Source: Streptomyces luteolus
GTDB lineage: Bacteria > Actinomycetota > Actinomycetes > Streptomycetales > Streptomycetaceae
Direction: 5' to 3'
Length of the DNA: 64,000 nucleotides
Assembly (NCBI RefSeq): GCF_029968015.1
Contig: NZ_JASCIS010000012.1
Location: forward strand, 124,001 to 188,000
Below the pieces are notes generated by a model that did no database searches, was not told the DNA's origin, and worked only from the letters and a program-made list of their open reading frames with translations. This document shows, in pieces, positions 16,562 to 24,652 of the stretch. Within the stretch, counting starts at the first letter, position 1. Each line of letters starts with the position of its first letter. Made by a program: the position numbers and the translations under genes.

Positions 16562-16575
16562 TAGGCTCCGCACCA
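16562..16575 (+). promoter_or_regulatory. leaderless promoter of the 117-residue membrane protein gene
   Basis: TAGGCT at 16562-16567 sits 7 nt before the ATG at 16575, and no ribosome site is present. Confidence 0.45.
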
Positions 16576-16928
16576 TGGACGTACTCATCAATGTGTTCGT
16601 CGCCCTGCACATCATCGGAATCGCCTCACTGCTCGGCGGCTTCCTGGCTCAGATGAAGGCGATGGGCGCGGGCACGGCACGCTTCACCCCCGCGATGCTG
16701 CACGGCGCGCTGACGATGCTGGTCACCGGCGTGGCCCTGGTCGGCCTCAACCAGGCCGACGACCACACCGTGAACAACATCAAGATCGGCGTGAAGCTGG
16801 CGCTGCTGATCGTGATCCTCGGCCTCGTGTACGTGAAGCGCGACGAGGAGAAGGTGGAGAAGGGGATGTTCGTCACGGTGGGCGCGCTCACCACCGTGAA
16901 CATCTTCATCGCGACGCTCTGGACCTGA
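16575..16928 (+). CDS. small integral membrane protein (four helices)
   Basis: The 117-residue protein is almost entirely transmembrane: VLINVFVALHIIGIASLLGG, MLHGALTMLVTGVALVGL, IGVKLALLIVILGLVYV and VTVGALTTVNIFIATLW. A central histidine in the first helix and short polar loops (NQADDHTVNN, KRDEEKVEK) are typical of a widespread actinobacterial integral membrane family of unknown role. The ATG at 16575 is preferred; the longer frame starting at 16512 has no ribosome site. Confidence 0.75.
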   Translation: MDVLINVFVALHIIGIASLLGGFLAQMKAMGAGTARFTPAMLHGALTMLVTGVALVGLNQADDHTVNNIKIGVKLALLIVILGLVYVKRDEEKVEKGMFVTVGALTTVNIFIATLWT

Positions 16929-16940
16929 GAGGTCCTCCGG

Positions 16941-17020
16941 ACCGGACGTGAGGGATCCTGACCGGACGTGAGGGATCCCGACCGGACGTGAGGAATTTTG
17001 ACCGGACCTGAGAGGTCCGG
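16941..17020 (+). repeat. four 20-bp tandem repeats
   Basis: Units of ACCGGACGTGAGGGATCCTG and variants occur at 16941-16960, 16961-16980, 16981-17000 and 17001-17020, the last two diverged. They follow the 117-residue protein gene. Function unknown. Confidence 0.75.
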
Positions 17021-17032
17021 ACGGCATACGGC

Positions 17033-17069
17033 GAAGGGCCCGGACCAGCGACGGCGGTCCGGGCCCTTC
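17033..17069. terminator. bidirectional terminator
   Basis: GAAGGGCCCGGACC (17033-17046) pairs perfectly with GGTCCGGGCCCTTC (17056-17069), between convergent genes. Confidence 0.8.
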
Positions 17070-17099
17070 TGCCGCCGGGAGCGGCCGGCGGCGACAGCG

Positions 17100-18284
17100 C
17101 TATGCGGGCCGCACCACGCTGTGGATCGGCATGTAGTAGATCGACTCCGTGCGCACGTTCGCCCCCGGCTTCGGCGCGTGGATCATCTTGCCGCCGCCGA
17201 TGTAGATCCCGACGTGGCTGATGTCGTCGTAGAAGAACACCAGGTCACCGGGTTCGGCGTCGGCGGTCTTCACGGTCGTGCCGACCTTCACCTGGTCCCA
17301 GGTGGTGCGCGGCAACGAGATCCCCGCGGTCTTCCACGCGTCCTGCGTGAGCCCGGAGCAGTCGTACGAGTCGGGGCCGGTGGCGCCCCAGACGTACGGC
17401 TTGCCGATCTGCGCCTCCGCGAACGCGATCACCTTCTGCGCCTTGGCTGCGTACGAGCCGCCCGCGTCAGAGCCGGAGCCGGAATCAGACCCTGTGCCGG
17501 AATCGGACCCTGAGCCCGACCCCGAGCCCTGCTCCTCCTCCTTCTGGCGGGCCTCCTCCTCGGCCTTGCGCTTGCGCTCCTCCTCCGCCTGCTTGCGGGC
17601 GAGTTCCTCGGCCTTGCGCTTGGCCTCGGCCTCCTTCCTCCGCTCGATCGCGGCCAGCCGCGCCTTCTCCTCGGCGGTCAGCTTCGACAGGAGTTCGCGC
17701 GCCTCGGAGAGCTTGGCCTGCACGGCCCGCTTGCTCTCCTTCAGGTCGGCCTGCGAATCGGTCAGCGACTCCAGGCTCTTCTGCGCCTTGCCGCGCTCGG
17801 CGGTGGCCTCGCGCTGCAGCGACTCGTAGTCGTCGACAGCCCGCTGCTGGCGGTCGCTGAGGCGCGACATGAGCTGACGCTGGTCGAACATCGACTGCGG
17901 ATCGTCGGCGAGCAGCAGATGCGCGGTCTCGGACATGCCGCCGTTGCGGTACTGGGCCGCGGCGAGCGAACCGAGCTCGCGGCGCGCTTCGTTGACCTTG
18001 TCGGTGCGCTCGGCGACCTGGTCGAGCAGCCCGTCGACCTCGCCTTGCTGCCGGTCGGTGCGCTCCTTGGCGGCGTTGTACTTCTGCGTGGCGACGCCGG
18101 CCTGCCGGTACAGGTCGTCGACCTTCTTCTGGACCTCTTCGAGCGAGGGTTTCGGCTCGGCCGGCGCGGCTCCCGCCGTCTGCGACAGCAGCGCGACGGA
18201 GGTGAGTGCGGCGGTGGTGATGCCGACGGCCTGGGATGTCCGTACGAGACCCGGCCTGGACCGCGGCTTGCGGTGCGACGCCAA
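17100..18284 (-). CDS. secreted NlpC/P60 peptidoglycan hydrolase under a c-di-AMP riboswitch
   Basis: This 394-residue exported hydrolase has a signal peptide (VGITTAALTSVALLSQTAGA), a long coiled coil rich in Ala/Glu/Lys/Arg (residues about 45-245), a Ser-Gly linker (GSGSGSGSDSGTGSDSGSGS) and a C-terminal NlpC/P60 domain. The catalytic Cys is in DSYDCSGLT, the His in ISHVGIYIG, with a further MIHAPKPG motif. The start is a TTG at 18284, after GGAAGGAG. The leader contains a ydaO-type c-di-AMP riboswitch and a hairpin that hides the ribosome site, so expression is probably set by c-di-AMP, which tracks turgor and growth. It is a paralogue of the gene at 15.2 kb. Confidence 0.93.
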   Translation of the reverse strand: MASHRKPRSRPGLVRTSQAVGITTAALTSVALLSQTAGAAPAEPKPSLEEVQKKVDDLYRQAGVATQKYNAAKERTDRQQGEVDGLLDQVAERTDKVNEARRELGSLAAAQYRNGGMSETAHLLLADDPQSMFDQRQLMSRLSDRQQRAVDDYESLQREATAERGKAQKSLESLTDSQADLKESKRAVQAKLSEARELLSKLTAEEKARLAAIERRKEAEAKRKAEELARKQAEEERKRKAEEEARQKEEEQGSGSGSGSDSGTGSDSGSGSDAGGSYAAKAQKVIAFAEAQIGKPYVWGATGPDSYDCSGLTQDAWKTAGISLPRTTWDQVKVGTTVKTADAEPGDLVFFYDDISHVGIYIGGGKMIHAPKPGANVRTESIYYMPIHSVVRPA

Positions 18285-18298
18285 AGGAGGCGCTCCTT
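18284..18298 (-). promoter_or_regulatory. ribosome-site-sequestering hairpin
   Basis: AAGGAG and CTCCTT pair around a CGC loop. The stem contains the Shine-Dalgarno sequence and abuts the TTG start, a plausible expression platform for the riboswitch. Confidence 0.5.
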
Positions 18299-18303
18299 CC
18301 GTT

Positions 18304-18500
18304 TGCCGCCTACCGGGTTAGCTGTCGGGTTCGGGCGGATGGTTCGGAAGGGCTGCCCTACGGTCTCGTACGTTGTGCTCTTGTACGGGACCGATTCACC
18401 CCAAAGATCAAGGTGGGTCCCCGGCTCCGGCTGCCCGCGGGGGAGCGCACCGGACTCGGCGCAGGCCGCGCGCTCCCGGCGTCTTCCGCCGGTGGGGGGA
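18304..18500 (-). ncRNA. ydaO/yuaA-type c-di-AMP riboswitch
   Basis: On the minus strand the element has the known actinobacterial core: CGCCGAGTCCGG, then a GCAGCCGGAGCCGGGGACCC region, and at the 3' end CCCGAACCCGACAGCTAACC followed by CGGTAGGCGGC (ending at 18304). These are the conserved segments of the ydaO family. The 5' boundary is approximate. It precedes an NlpC/P60 gene, the typical partner of this riboswitch in streptomycetes. Confidence 0.85.
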
Positions 18501-18689
18501 CGTGCGGCCCGAAGGCAAAGTAGCCAACTCGTGTGTCAGCTGTGAAGGTTGGTGTTCGATATGCCCGATACATTTTCGTGACTTTCGCGCTGTGTGAGCA
18601 CCTGAACACGGTGAGACGGAGCGTGCGCGGCATTCCGGGGAGCCGCTCGCGCATCCGCTTTCGGGCGGGCTCCGGGAACCGGGGTCGGG

Positions 18690-18712
18690 CTGTCAGTGGG
18701 GCCGCCTAGACT
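18690..18712 (+). promoter_or_regulatory. RecA-NDp/PafBC-type DNA-damage promoter of pcrA
   Basis: CTGTCAGTG, eight bases, then TAGACT matches the actinobacterial damage promoter TTGTCRGTG-N8-TANNNT at all positions except the first T. The ATG is 9 bp after the -10, so the mRNA has little or no leader. Confidence 0.65.
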
Positions 18713-18721
18713 CGGTAGGCG

Positions 18722-21205
18722 ATGAGCAGCCTCTTTGACGACAGCTTCCTGGCGGACCTGCAGCCCAAGGATCACGGGCCTCCGCCGCCGCCCGAGGAGT
18801 CCGCTCCGGAGGAGATTCCGGACGACCTCTTCGGCGGCCGCTTCGACGCGCCCCCGCCCAGGGACGCGTACTACCGCGACGGTGCCCCCCGCCCCGCGGT
18901 CGATCCGGCGACCCTGCTCGAGGGGCTGAACGACAACCAGCGCGCGGCCGTCGTCCACTCCGGCTCCCCGCTGCTCATCGTCGCGGGCGCGGGCTCCGGC
19001 AAGACCCGCGTCCTCACGCACCGCATCGCGCACCTCCTCGCGGAGCGGGACGCCCACCCGGGCCAGATCCTCGCGATCACGTTCACGAACAAGGCCGCGG
19101 GCGAGATGAAGGAGCGCGTCTCCGACCTGGTCGGCCCGCGCGCCAACGCGATGTGGGTGATGACCTTCCACAGCGCGTGCGTGCGGATACTGCGCCGCGA
19201 GTCGAAGCGCCTGGGCTTCACGTCCTCGTTCTCGATCTACGACGCCGCCGACTCCAAGCGCCTGATGGCGCTGTGCTGCCGGGACCTGGACCTCGACCCG
19301 AAGAAGTTCCCGCCGAAGTCCTTCAGCGCCAAGGTCTCCAACCTCAAGAACGAGCTCATCGACGAGGAGACCTTTGCCGGGCAGGCGGCTGGGGGCACCT
19401 CCCAGACGGAGTCCGGGGGAGGCTTCGAGAAGACCCTCGCGCAGGCGTACACGATGTACCAGCAGCGCCTCCGCGAGGCCAACGCCCTGGACTTCGACGA
19501 CCTGATCATGACGACGGTCCACCTGCTCCAGGCCTTCCCGGACGTCGCCGAGCACTACCGCCGCCGCTTCCGCCACGTCATGGTCGACGAGTACCAGGAC
19601 ACCAACCACGCCCAGTACGCCCTGGTCCGCGAGCTGGTGGGGAACGGCGAGCCGGTGGCCGACGGCGCCCCCGCCATCGAGCCCGCCGAGCTGTGCGTGG
19701 TGGGTGACGCGGACCAGTCGATCTACGCCTTCCGCGGCGCGACCATCCGCAACATCCTCCAGTTCGAGGAGGACTACCCGAACGCGACGACGATCCTCCT
19801 TGAGCAGAACTACCGCTCCACGCAGACGATCCTGAGCGCCGCCAACGCCGTCATCGAGCGCAACGAGAGCCGTCGCCCCAAGAACCTCTGGACCAACGCC
19901 GGTGAAGGCGCCCGCATCACCGGATACGTCGCGGACACCGAGCACGACGAGGCACAGTTCGTCGCCGAGGAGATCGACCGCCTCACGGACGCGGGCGACG
20001 CGAAGGCCGGAGACGTCGCGGTCTTCTACCGTACGAACGCGCAGTCCCGCGTCTTTGAAGAGATCTTCATCCGCGTCGGCCTGCCCTACAAGGTCGTCGG
20101 CGGCGTCCGCTTCTACGAGCGCAAGGAGGTCAGGGACGTCCTGGCCTACCTCCGCGTCCTCGCCAACCCGGAGGATTCGGTTCCGCTGCGCCGCATCCTC
20201 AACGTCCCCAAGCGCGGCATCGGCGATCGCGCCGAGGCGATGATCGACGCGCTGTCGCTGCGCGAGAAGATCAGCTTCCCGCAGGCGCTGAAGCGCGTGG
20301 ACGAGGCCTACGGAATGGCGGCTCGCTCCGCCAACGCCGTCCGGCGCTTCAACACGCTGATGGAGGAGCTCCGCACGATCGTGGAATCCGGCGCCGGTCC
20401 GGCCACCGTCCTGGAGGCCGTCCTCGAACGCACCGGATATCTCGCGGAGTTGCAGTCCTCGACCGACCCGCAGGACGAGACCCGCATCGAGAACCTCCAG
20501 GAACTCGCCGCCGTGGCCCTGGAGTTCGAGCAGGAGCGGGAGGAGGGAGAGCAGGGCACCCTCGCGGACTTCCTGGAGAAGGTCGCCCTGGTCGCCGACT
20601 CCGACCAGATCCCGGACGAGGACGACGGCTCCGGCGTCATCACGCTGATGACGCTGCACACCGCGAAGGGCCTCGAGTTCCCGGTGGTCTTCCTGACCGG
20701 CATGGAGGACGGCGTCTTCCCGCACATGCGGTCGCTCGGCCAGGCCAAGGAGCTGGAGGAGGAGCGCCGCCTCGCGTACGTGGGCATCACGCGCGCCCGC
20801 GAACGCCTCTATCTGACGCGGTCCACGATGCGCTCGGCCTGGGGCCAGCCCTCGTACAACCCGCCGTCCCGCTTCCTCGAGGAGATCCCCGACCAGCACC
20901 TGGACTGGAAGCGCACCGGCCCCGCCGCGCCGCCGCCCTCGCGCGGCCCGGCCGGATCAGTCGTCTCGTCGCTCTCGTCCTCCCGTTCCCGCGGCGGACC
21001 TTCGGGCTTCGCGACGCGGCGCACCGGCGGGGACAAGCCGGTCGTCTCGCTGTCGGTGGGGGACCGGGTCACGCACGACCAGTTCGGCCTCGGCACGGTC
21101 GTCGGTGTGGAGGGCGCTGGGGACAAGGCCCGCGCGACGATCGACTTCGGCGACCCGAAGCCGAAGGTGCTGCTGCTGAGATACGCGCCCGTCGAGAAGC
21201 TCTGA
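18722..21205 (+). CDS. pcrA: ATP-dependent DNA helicase PcrA/UvrD
   Basis: This 827-residue superfamily 1 helicase has all UvrD motifs: Q motif LNDNQRAAV, Walker A AGAGSGKTRVL (Lys94), TFTNKAAGEM, DEYQDTN (Walker B), GDADQSIYAFRGA, LEQNYRST, TLHTAKGLEFPVVF and AYVGITRARERLYL. After the motor core a disordered Pro/Ser/Arg linker leads to a C-terminal Tudor-like fold (VGDRVTHDQFGLGTVVGVEG) that binds RNA polymerase in PcrA. It acts in nucleotide excision repair and in clearing RNA polymerase and RecA. Residues about 224-233 carry a short insertion made by a palindromic repeat. The promoter is of the PafBC damage type, consistent with repair duty. Confidence 0.96.
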   Translation: MSSLFDDSFLADLQPKDHGPPPPPEESAPEEIPDDLFGGRFDAPPPRDAYYRDGAPRPAVDPATLLEGLNDNQRAAVVHSGSPLLIVAGAGSGKTRVLTHRIAHLLAERDAHPGQILAITFTNKAAGEMKERVSDLVGPRANAMWVMTFHSACVRILRRESKRLGFTSSFSIYDAADSKRLMALCCRDLDLDPKKFPPKSFSAKVSNLKNELIDEETFAGQAAGGTSQTESGGGFEKTLAQAYTMYQQRLREANALDFDDLIMTTVHLLQAFPDVAEHYRRRFRHVMVDEYQDTNHAQYALVRELVGNGEPVADGAPAIEPAELCVVGDADQSIYAFRGATIRNILQFEEDYPNATTILLEQNYRSTQTILSAANAVIERNESRRPKNLWTNAGEGARITGYVADTEHDEAQFVAEEIDRLTDAGDAKAGDVAVFYRTNAQSRVFEEIFIRVGLPYKVVGGVRFYERKEVRDVLAYLRVLANPEDSVPLRRILNVPKRGIGDRAEAMIDALSLREKISFPQALKRVDEAYGMAARSANAVRRFNTLMEELRTIVESGAGPATVLEAVLERTGYLAELQSSTDPQDETRIENLQELAAVALEFEQEREEGEQGTLADFLEKVALVADSDQIPDEDDGSGVITLMTLHTAKGLEFPVVFLTGMEDGVFPHMRSLGQAKELEEERRLAYVGITRARERLYLTRSTMRSAWGQPSYNPPSRFLEEIPDQHLDWKRTGPAAPPPSRGPAGSVVSSLSSSRSRGGPSGFATRRTGGDKPVVSLSVGDRVTHDQFGLGTVVGVEGAGDKARATIDFGDPKPKVLLLRYAPVEKL
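19391..19420 (+). repeat. palindromic repeat inserted in the pcrA coding sequence
   Basis: GGGGGCACCTCCCAG followed by ACGGAGTCC and GGGGGAGG resembles a dispersed hairpin repeat known from streptomycete genomes. It codes for about ten Gly/Thr/Ser residues between FAGQAA and GFEKTLAQAY, which are contiguous or nearly so in other UvrD proteins. Confidence 0.5.
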
Positions 21206-21207
21206 CG

Positions 21208-21277
21208 GTTCGGTTCGGTTCGGTTCGGCTCGGTTCGGTTCGGCTCGGTTCCGTTCGGCTCGGTTCCGTTCCGTTCG
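21208..21277 (+). repeat. GGTTC microsatellite
   Basis: About 14 imperfect copies of GGTTC/GGCTC/CGTTC follow pcrA. A pentanucleotide run this long is unusual. It separates pcrA from the convergent M23 gene. Confidence 0.85.
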
Positions 21278-21284
21278 GCCGGGA

Positions 21285-23039
21285 TCAGGTCGGGTCGAGG
21301 CCGTGGCCGCGCAGCCACGGCAGCGGGTCGATCGCCGAGCCGCCACCGGGGCGCACCTCGAAGTGCAGGTGCGGGCCGGTGGAGTTACCGGAGTTGCCGG
21401 AGTACGCGATGGTGTCACCGGCCTTCACGGAACCGCTGCGGATCTTCGTGCTGGAGAGGTGGCAGTACCAGAGCTCCGTGCCGTCGGCGGTCGTCACAAT
21501 CGCCATGTTCCCGTACGCGGGATTCCACTGCGTCCGCACGGTGCCGTCCGCCGCGGCCAGCACGGGAGTGCCGTACGAGACCGGGAAGTCGATGCCCGAG
21601 TGGGTGGACATCCAGTTGATGCCGGACTGTCCGTAGTACGCGCTCAGCCCGTGCTGCTTCACCGGCAGCGCGAACTTCGGCCGCATCGCCTCCTTGCGCG
21701 CGGCCTCGGCGGCCTTCCGCTTGCGCTCGGCCTCCTGCCGCTCCTTGAGGTCGATGCGTTCCTGCGTCCGGCTGGCCCGGTCGGCGAAGTCGTCGGCGTC
21801 CGCGGAGAGATTGGCGAGCTGGGTGTCCAGCTTGCTGTTGGCCGTGGACGGTTTGACCGTGCTGGGGTCGGGCGCGGCCTGGGTCTGTGTGTCGGCCTGC
21901 TCGTCGCTCATGCCGCCGGCCACGGACGCGGCGGCGACGCCCGCGACACCGAGCGCGCACACCGACGGCACGGCGACCGTCAGCAGAGCGGAACGTTTGG
22001 CGGGGGCGCGGCGGCGACTCCGGCTGCGGGGCGTGGGGCCGACCGGCGTGACCTGGGCGACGAACGGTGCGTCGGCGGCGTCGGCCGCGTCCGCCGCGTC
22101 GACCTGGCCCGGCAGGGACACACCGTCACCGGGCTCCGCGGGCCTGCTGAACTCGATCGGGCTGAACTCGCCCTCGGCGCCGGGCTGTTCGGCCGCGCCG
22201 TGCTCGCCCGGAACGGACTGCTCGATGTGCGCTGCGTGATCGGCGTGCTCGACGTGCTCGACGTGTTCGAACATCGAGGTGTCGAAGGCCTGGGTCTCGA
22301 AGCTCTGGGGCTCGAAGGTCTGGGTCTCGAACGCCTGGGGTTCGAAAGCCTGCGTCTCGAATCCCTGACCGGCGAAGGCCTGGGCGTCGAAGGCTTGCGT
22401 GTCGAAGGCCTGGGGTTCGAGGTGCTGACCTTCGAGGCTCTGCGGGTCGAGGCCGTGCGTCTCGAAGGCGAGCGGGTCGAAGACGGGGGCGGCCTGGGTC
22501 TCGAATCCTGTGCTACCCGCGTCGAACGTTCCGTAGGCGTCATAGCCGTCGGCTGACGTGGCGGGAGCGGAAGGCACGGAGGGCACGGCTCCGTCGACGT
22601 TCCACGCGGTGGCGTCGTACGCGCCCGTCTCCAGGAACGACTGACCGTGCTCCAGGCCTGTGGGCTGCTCGGTCGGCTGCCCGAAGTTCGGGGTCTGCCA
22701 CTGGCCGGTGGCGTCCCACTGCTCGGCGGCATGCGGGCCGGGCTGCGCGGGGATGTCGGCGAGCTGCTGGTACCCGCCCGTCGCCCACATGGCGGTCGTG
22801 TCGTAGCCACCGGTCGCGTAACTGCCCGCGTCCTGCGGGGTGTTGGCGTACGGGTCGTAGGACGCCTGGACACCCGTCGCCCACTGGCCGTTGTCCCACT
22901 GACCGCTCTGTCCGGCGTCGTACGCGCCGGTCTCACCCGGCATCGCGCCGAACAGCGGGTCGGCGTCGAAAGAGGTGGTGTCGAAGGCACCGGTGGTGTA
23001 GCCGTCGTAACCGGCGGCATAGCCGTGCTGGTCGTTCAC
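21285..23039 (-). CDS. M23-family peptidase with repeat region and one TM helix
   Basis: This 584-residue protein has an N-terminal Tyr/Gly/Thr-rich disordered region, then a ladder of five-residue repeats such as QAFETQTFEPQSFETQAFD. A transmembrane helix (ALLTVAVPSVCALGVAGVAA) follows at about 385-410, then a coiled coil (ERIDLKERQEAERKRKAAEA). The C-terminal M23 LytM domain has the zinc ligands in MSTHSGIDF (His480, Asp484) and HLHFEV (His557, His559), plus WYCHLS. The type II membrane topology places the peptidase outside, where it would cut peptidoglycan cross-links or regulate amidases. The GTG at 23039 follows AGAGAAG. A TTGTCG-18-TACAGT promoter is visible upstream. Confidence 0.88.
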   Translation of the reverse strand: MNDQHGYAAGYDGYTTGAFDTTSFDADPLFGAMPGETGAYDAGQSGQWDNGQWATGVQASYDPYANTPQDAGSYATGGYDTTAMWATGGYQQLADIPAQPGPHAAEQWDATGQWQTPNFGQPTEQPTGLEHGQSFLETGAYDATAWNVDGAVPSVPSAPATSADGYDAYGTFDAGSTGFETQAAPVFDPLAFETHGLDPQSLEGQHLEPQAFDTQAFDAQAFAGQGFETQAFEPQAFETQTFEPQSFETQAFDTSMFEHVEHVEHADHAAHIEQSVPGEHGAAEQPGAEGEFSPIEFSRPAEPGDGVSLPGQVDAADAADAADAPFVAQVTPVGPTPRSRSRRRAPAKRSALLTVAVPSVCALGVAGVAAASVAGGMSDEQADTQTQAAPDPSTVKPSTANSKLDTQLANLSADADDFADRASRTQERIDLKERQEAERKRKAAEAARKEAMRPKFALPVKQHGLSAYYGQSGINWMSTHSGIDFPVSYGTPVLAAADGTVRTQWNPAYGNMAIVTTADGTELWYCHLSSTKIRSGSVKAGDTIAYSGNSGNSTGPHLHFEVRPGGGSAIDPLPWLRGHGLDPT

Positions 23040-23084
23040 CAACTTCTCTTTCGCCTCGACAGCAGGGGGCAGAGCAGTGCGGTG

Positions 23085-23114
23085 ACTGTACCCGGCGGTA
23101 TGCGACGGCGACAA
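23085..23114 (-). promoter_or_regulatory. promoter of the M23 peptidase gene
   Basis: On the minus strand TTGTCG (23114-23109) and TACAGT (23090-23085) are 18 bp apart, about 45 nt before the GTG start. Good sigma-70-type spacing. Confidence 0.5.
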
Positions 23115-23278
23115 TCTTCGGGGGGTTTCACGCCTTCAGGAAACGGGCAATCGGCCGCCTTTCGGCGGACTGTGGGCGGAGCTTTGGCGCTGCGTTCGAG
23201 AGTCGTTCGACTGTCGGATGCCCAGGTGTCGTTCCGGAGGCGGGCGGCAGGACCGGTCGGGGGCCGCCGGTGCTGGGA

Positions 23279-24172
23279 TCAGGCCACGACCGCGGCTGGG
23301 CCCGTGGCCGACGTGATGGCCTCCTCCGCGTCGATGGCCTGCCGGATGGCGGCGGCGACCGCCGGATGAACCGGCAGGGCGAGATGCCCGATTCCGGTCA
23401 CCTGAATGTTGTGCGCAAGGAGATCGGGATGGTCGACGCAGGCCGTCTCCGGTGGGGACATCACCGTGTCGAGATCGCTCCAGAAGCAGACGAACCGGGT
23501 CCTGGAGTGAGGAGCGGGCTCCCTCAGCTCCTCGATCACATCGGAGCCCGGCCGCATTTGGCGGACGATCGGGTGCGCGCTCATCAACGGCACGACGCGG
23601 GTGCCGCCGTGCGGCGAGCCGAGCGTGACCAACGTACGCACCCGGATGTCACCGCCGAGCCGCTGTACGTAGTAGCGGGCTATGAGTCCGCCGAGGCTGT
23701 GCCCGACGATGTCCACGACGGGCTGCCCGGTGCGCGCGCAGATCTCCTCCACATGCCGGCCGAGGCGTTCCGCCGCACCGCGGATGTCACACGTCAGCGG
23801 TGAGTAGTTGAGCGACGTGAGGTGCTGTCGGCCCTCCTTGGCCAGGGCCCGGCGCAGCAGCACGAAGACGGAACGGTTGTCGATGAAGCCGTGCAGCAAC
23901 ACCACGGGCCGCTCGGCCGTGGCGCTCGGCAGCCGGACGGGCTGCATCCGCTCTCGCGGTGCCGGTGCCGGTGCCGGTGCCTGTGCCGGGGACGGCTGCT
24001 CCTGCCGGATGCCCGAGGGGTAGAGGAAGAGATGCCCGGCCAGGATGGCGAGCTCCAGCGCCGATGCCTTCAACAGTGCGGTGGATAACCGCAGATGCTG
24101 CCCGGTCGGAAACAGTCCGGGGCGGCGCAGGCAGGACTCGAGTGTCGACATCAGTACGGGTAGTACCTTCAC
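23279..24172 (-). CDS. alpha/beta-hydrolase, triacylglycerol lipase-like
   Basis: The 297-residue protein has a hydrophobic N-terminal segment (LLKASALELAILAGHLFLYP), an Ala/Pro linker and an alpha/beta-hydrolase core: the oxyanion HG in RPVVLLHGFIDN, the nucleophile elbow VDIVGHSLGGLIARYY, and a late His in GIGHLALPVHP. This is the signature of secreted or membrane-bound lipases close to Streptomyces LipA-type enzymes. The GTG at 24172 has GGGAGG 9 nt upstream and is preferred over the longer start at 24193. Substrate probably a fatty acyl ester. Confidence 0.85.
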   Translation of the reverse strand: MKVLPVLMSTLESCLRRPGLFPTGQHLRLSTALLKASALELAILAGHLFLYPSGIRQEQPSPAQAPAPAPAPRERMQPVRLPSATAERPVVLLHGFIDNRSVFVLLRRALAKEGRQHLTSLNYSPLTCDIRGAAERLGRHVEEICARTGQPVVDIVGHSLGGLIARYYVQRLGGDIRVRTLVTLGSPHGGTRVVPLMSAHPIVRQMRPGSDVIEELREPAPHSRTRFVCFWSDLDTVMSPPETACVDHPDLLAHNIQVTGIGHLALPVHPAVAAAIRQAIDAEEAITSATGPAAVVA

Positions 24173-24652
24173 GGCCGACCTCCCGAACCGCACGCGGGAG
24201 TCGGCTCCGTGCCCCCGTGTGCCCGCTGTGGTTGCCGTTTCGGATGCTACGGAATCGCGTCCCGGCGACTCCGGCGGCGACCGCTTCTTTGTCAGCTCCG
24301 GTTCTTACGCGGCTCCGGCCCGAAGCGAGCCGCCGCCGACGCCTCGCTGACATCCGGCCGACGCACCGCACCACCGTGCCGTGCGGCTGACGGCGCGGTG
24401 ATGCAGCGTTCTCCTGACGGCTCCCCATGTGCGCGACCCGCGGCGCGGCGGCCCTGCAGCCGCCCCGTGGGCACGCCCGGCGAACGTGTCTCACCATGTG
24501 ATTTCCCCCTCCCTCCACACCACGAAACTGCCGCGTACGGGATCCTGGAGATAACGTTCGTTCACATCGTTCCTCTACTGGTTCACCTTTCGCGAGACGT
24601 CTCGGGGCTGGTGGCTGACTCCTGAGGGGCTACTCGGTACATGGAGGCAGTG
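24173..24652. other. 480-bp divergent intergenic region
   Basis: No gene is convincing. An ATG at 24497 on the minus strand has a strong purine-rich site before it but opens a frame that merely runs into the lipase gene in another frame. A short palindrome CGAGACGTCTCG lies at about 24593-24604, upstream of the B12 subunit gene. Confidence 0.5.

Noticed and set aside
18536..20899. 787-codon minus-strand open frame opposite pcrA
   Set aside because: Shadow of the UvrD helicase, which has all motifs on the plus strand.
24041..24497. Minus-strand ATG at 24497 with a GGAGGG-type site
   Set aside because: The frame runs into the lipase gene in a different frame on the same strand and its protein is Arg/Gly/Pro-rich with no family. 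The purine-rich sequence is probably coincidence.
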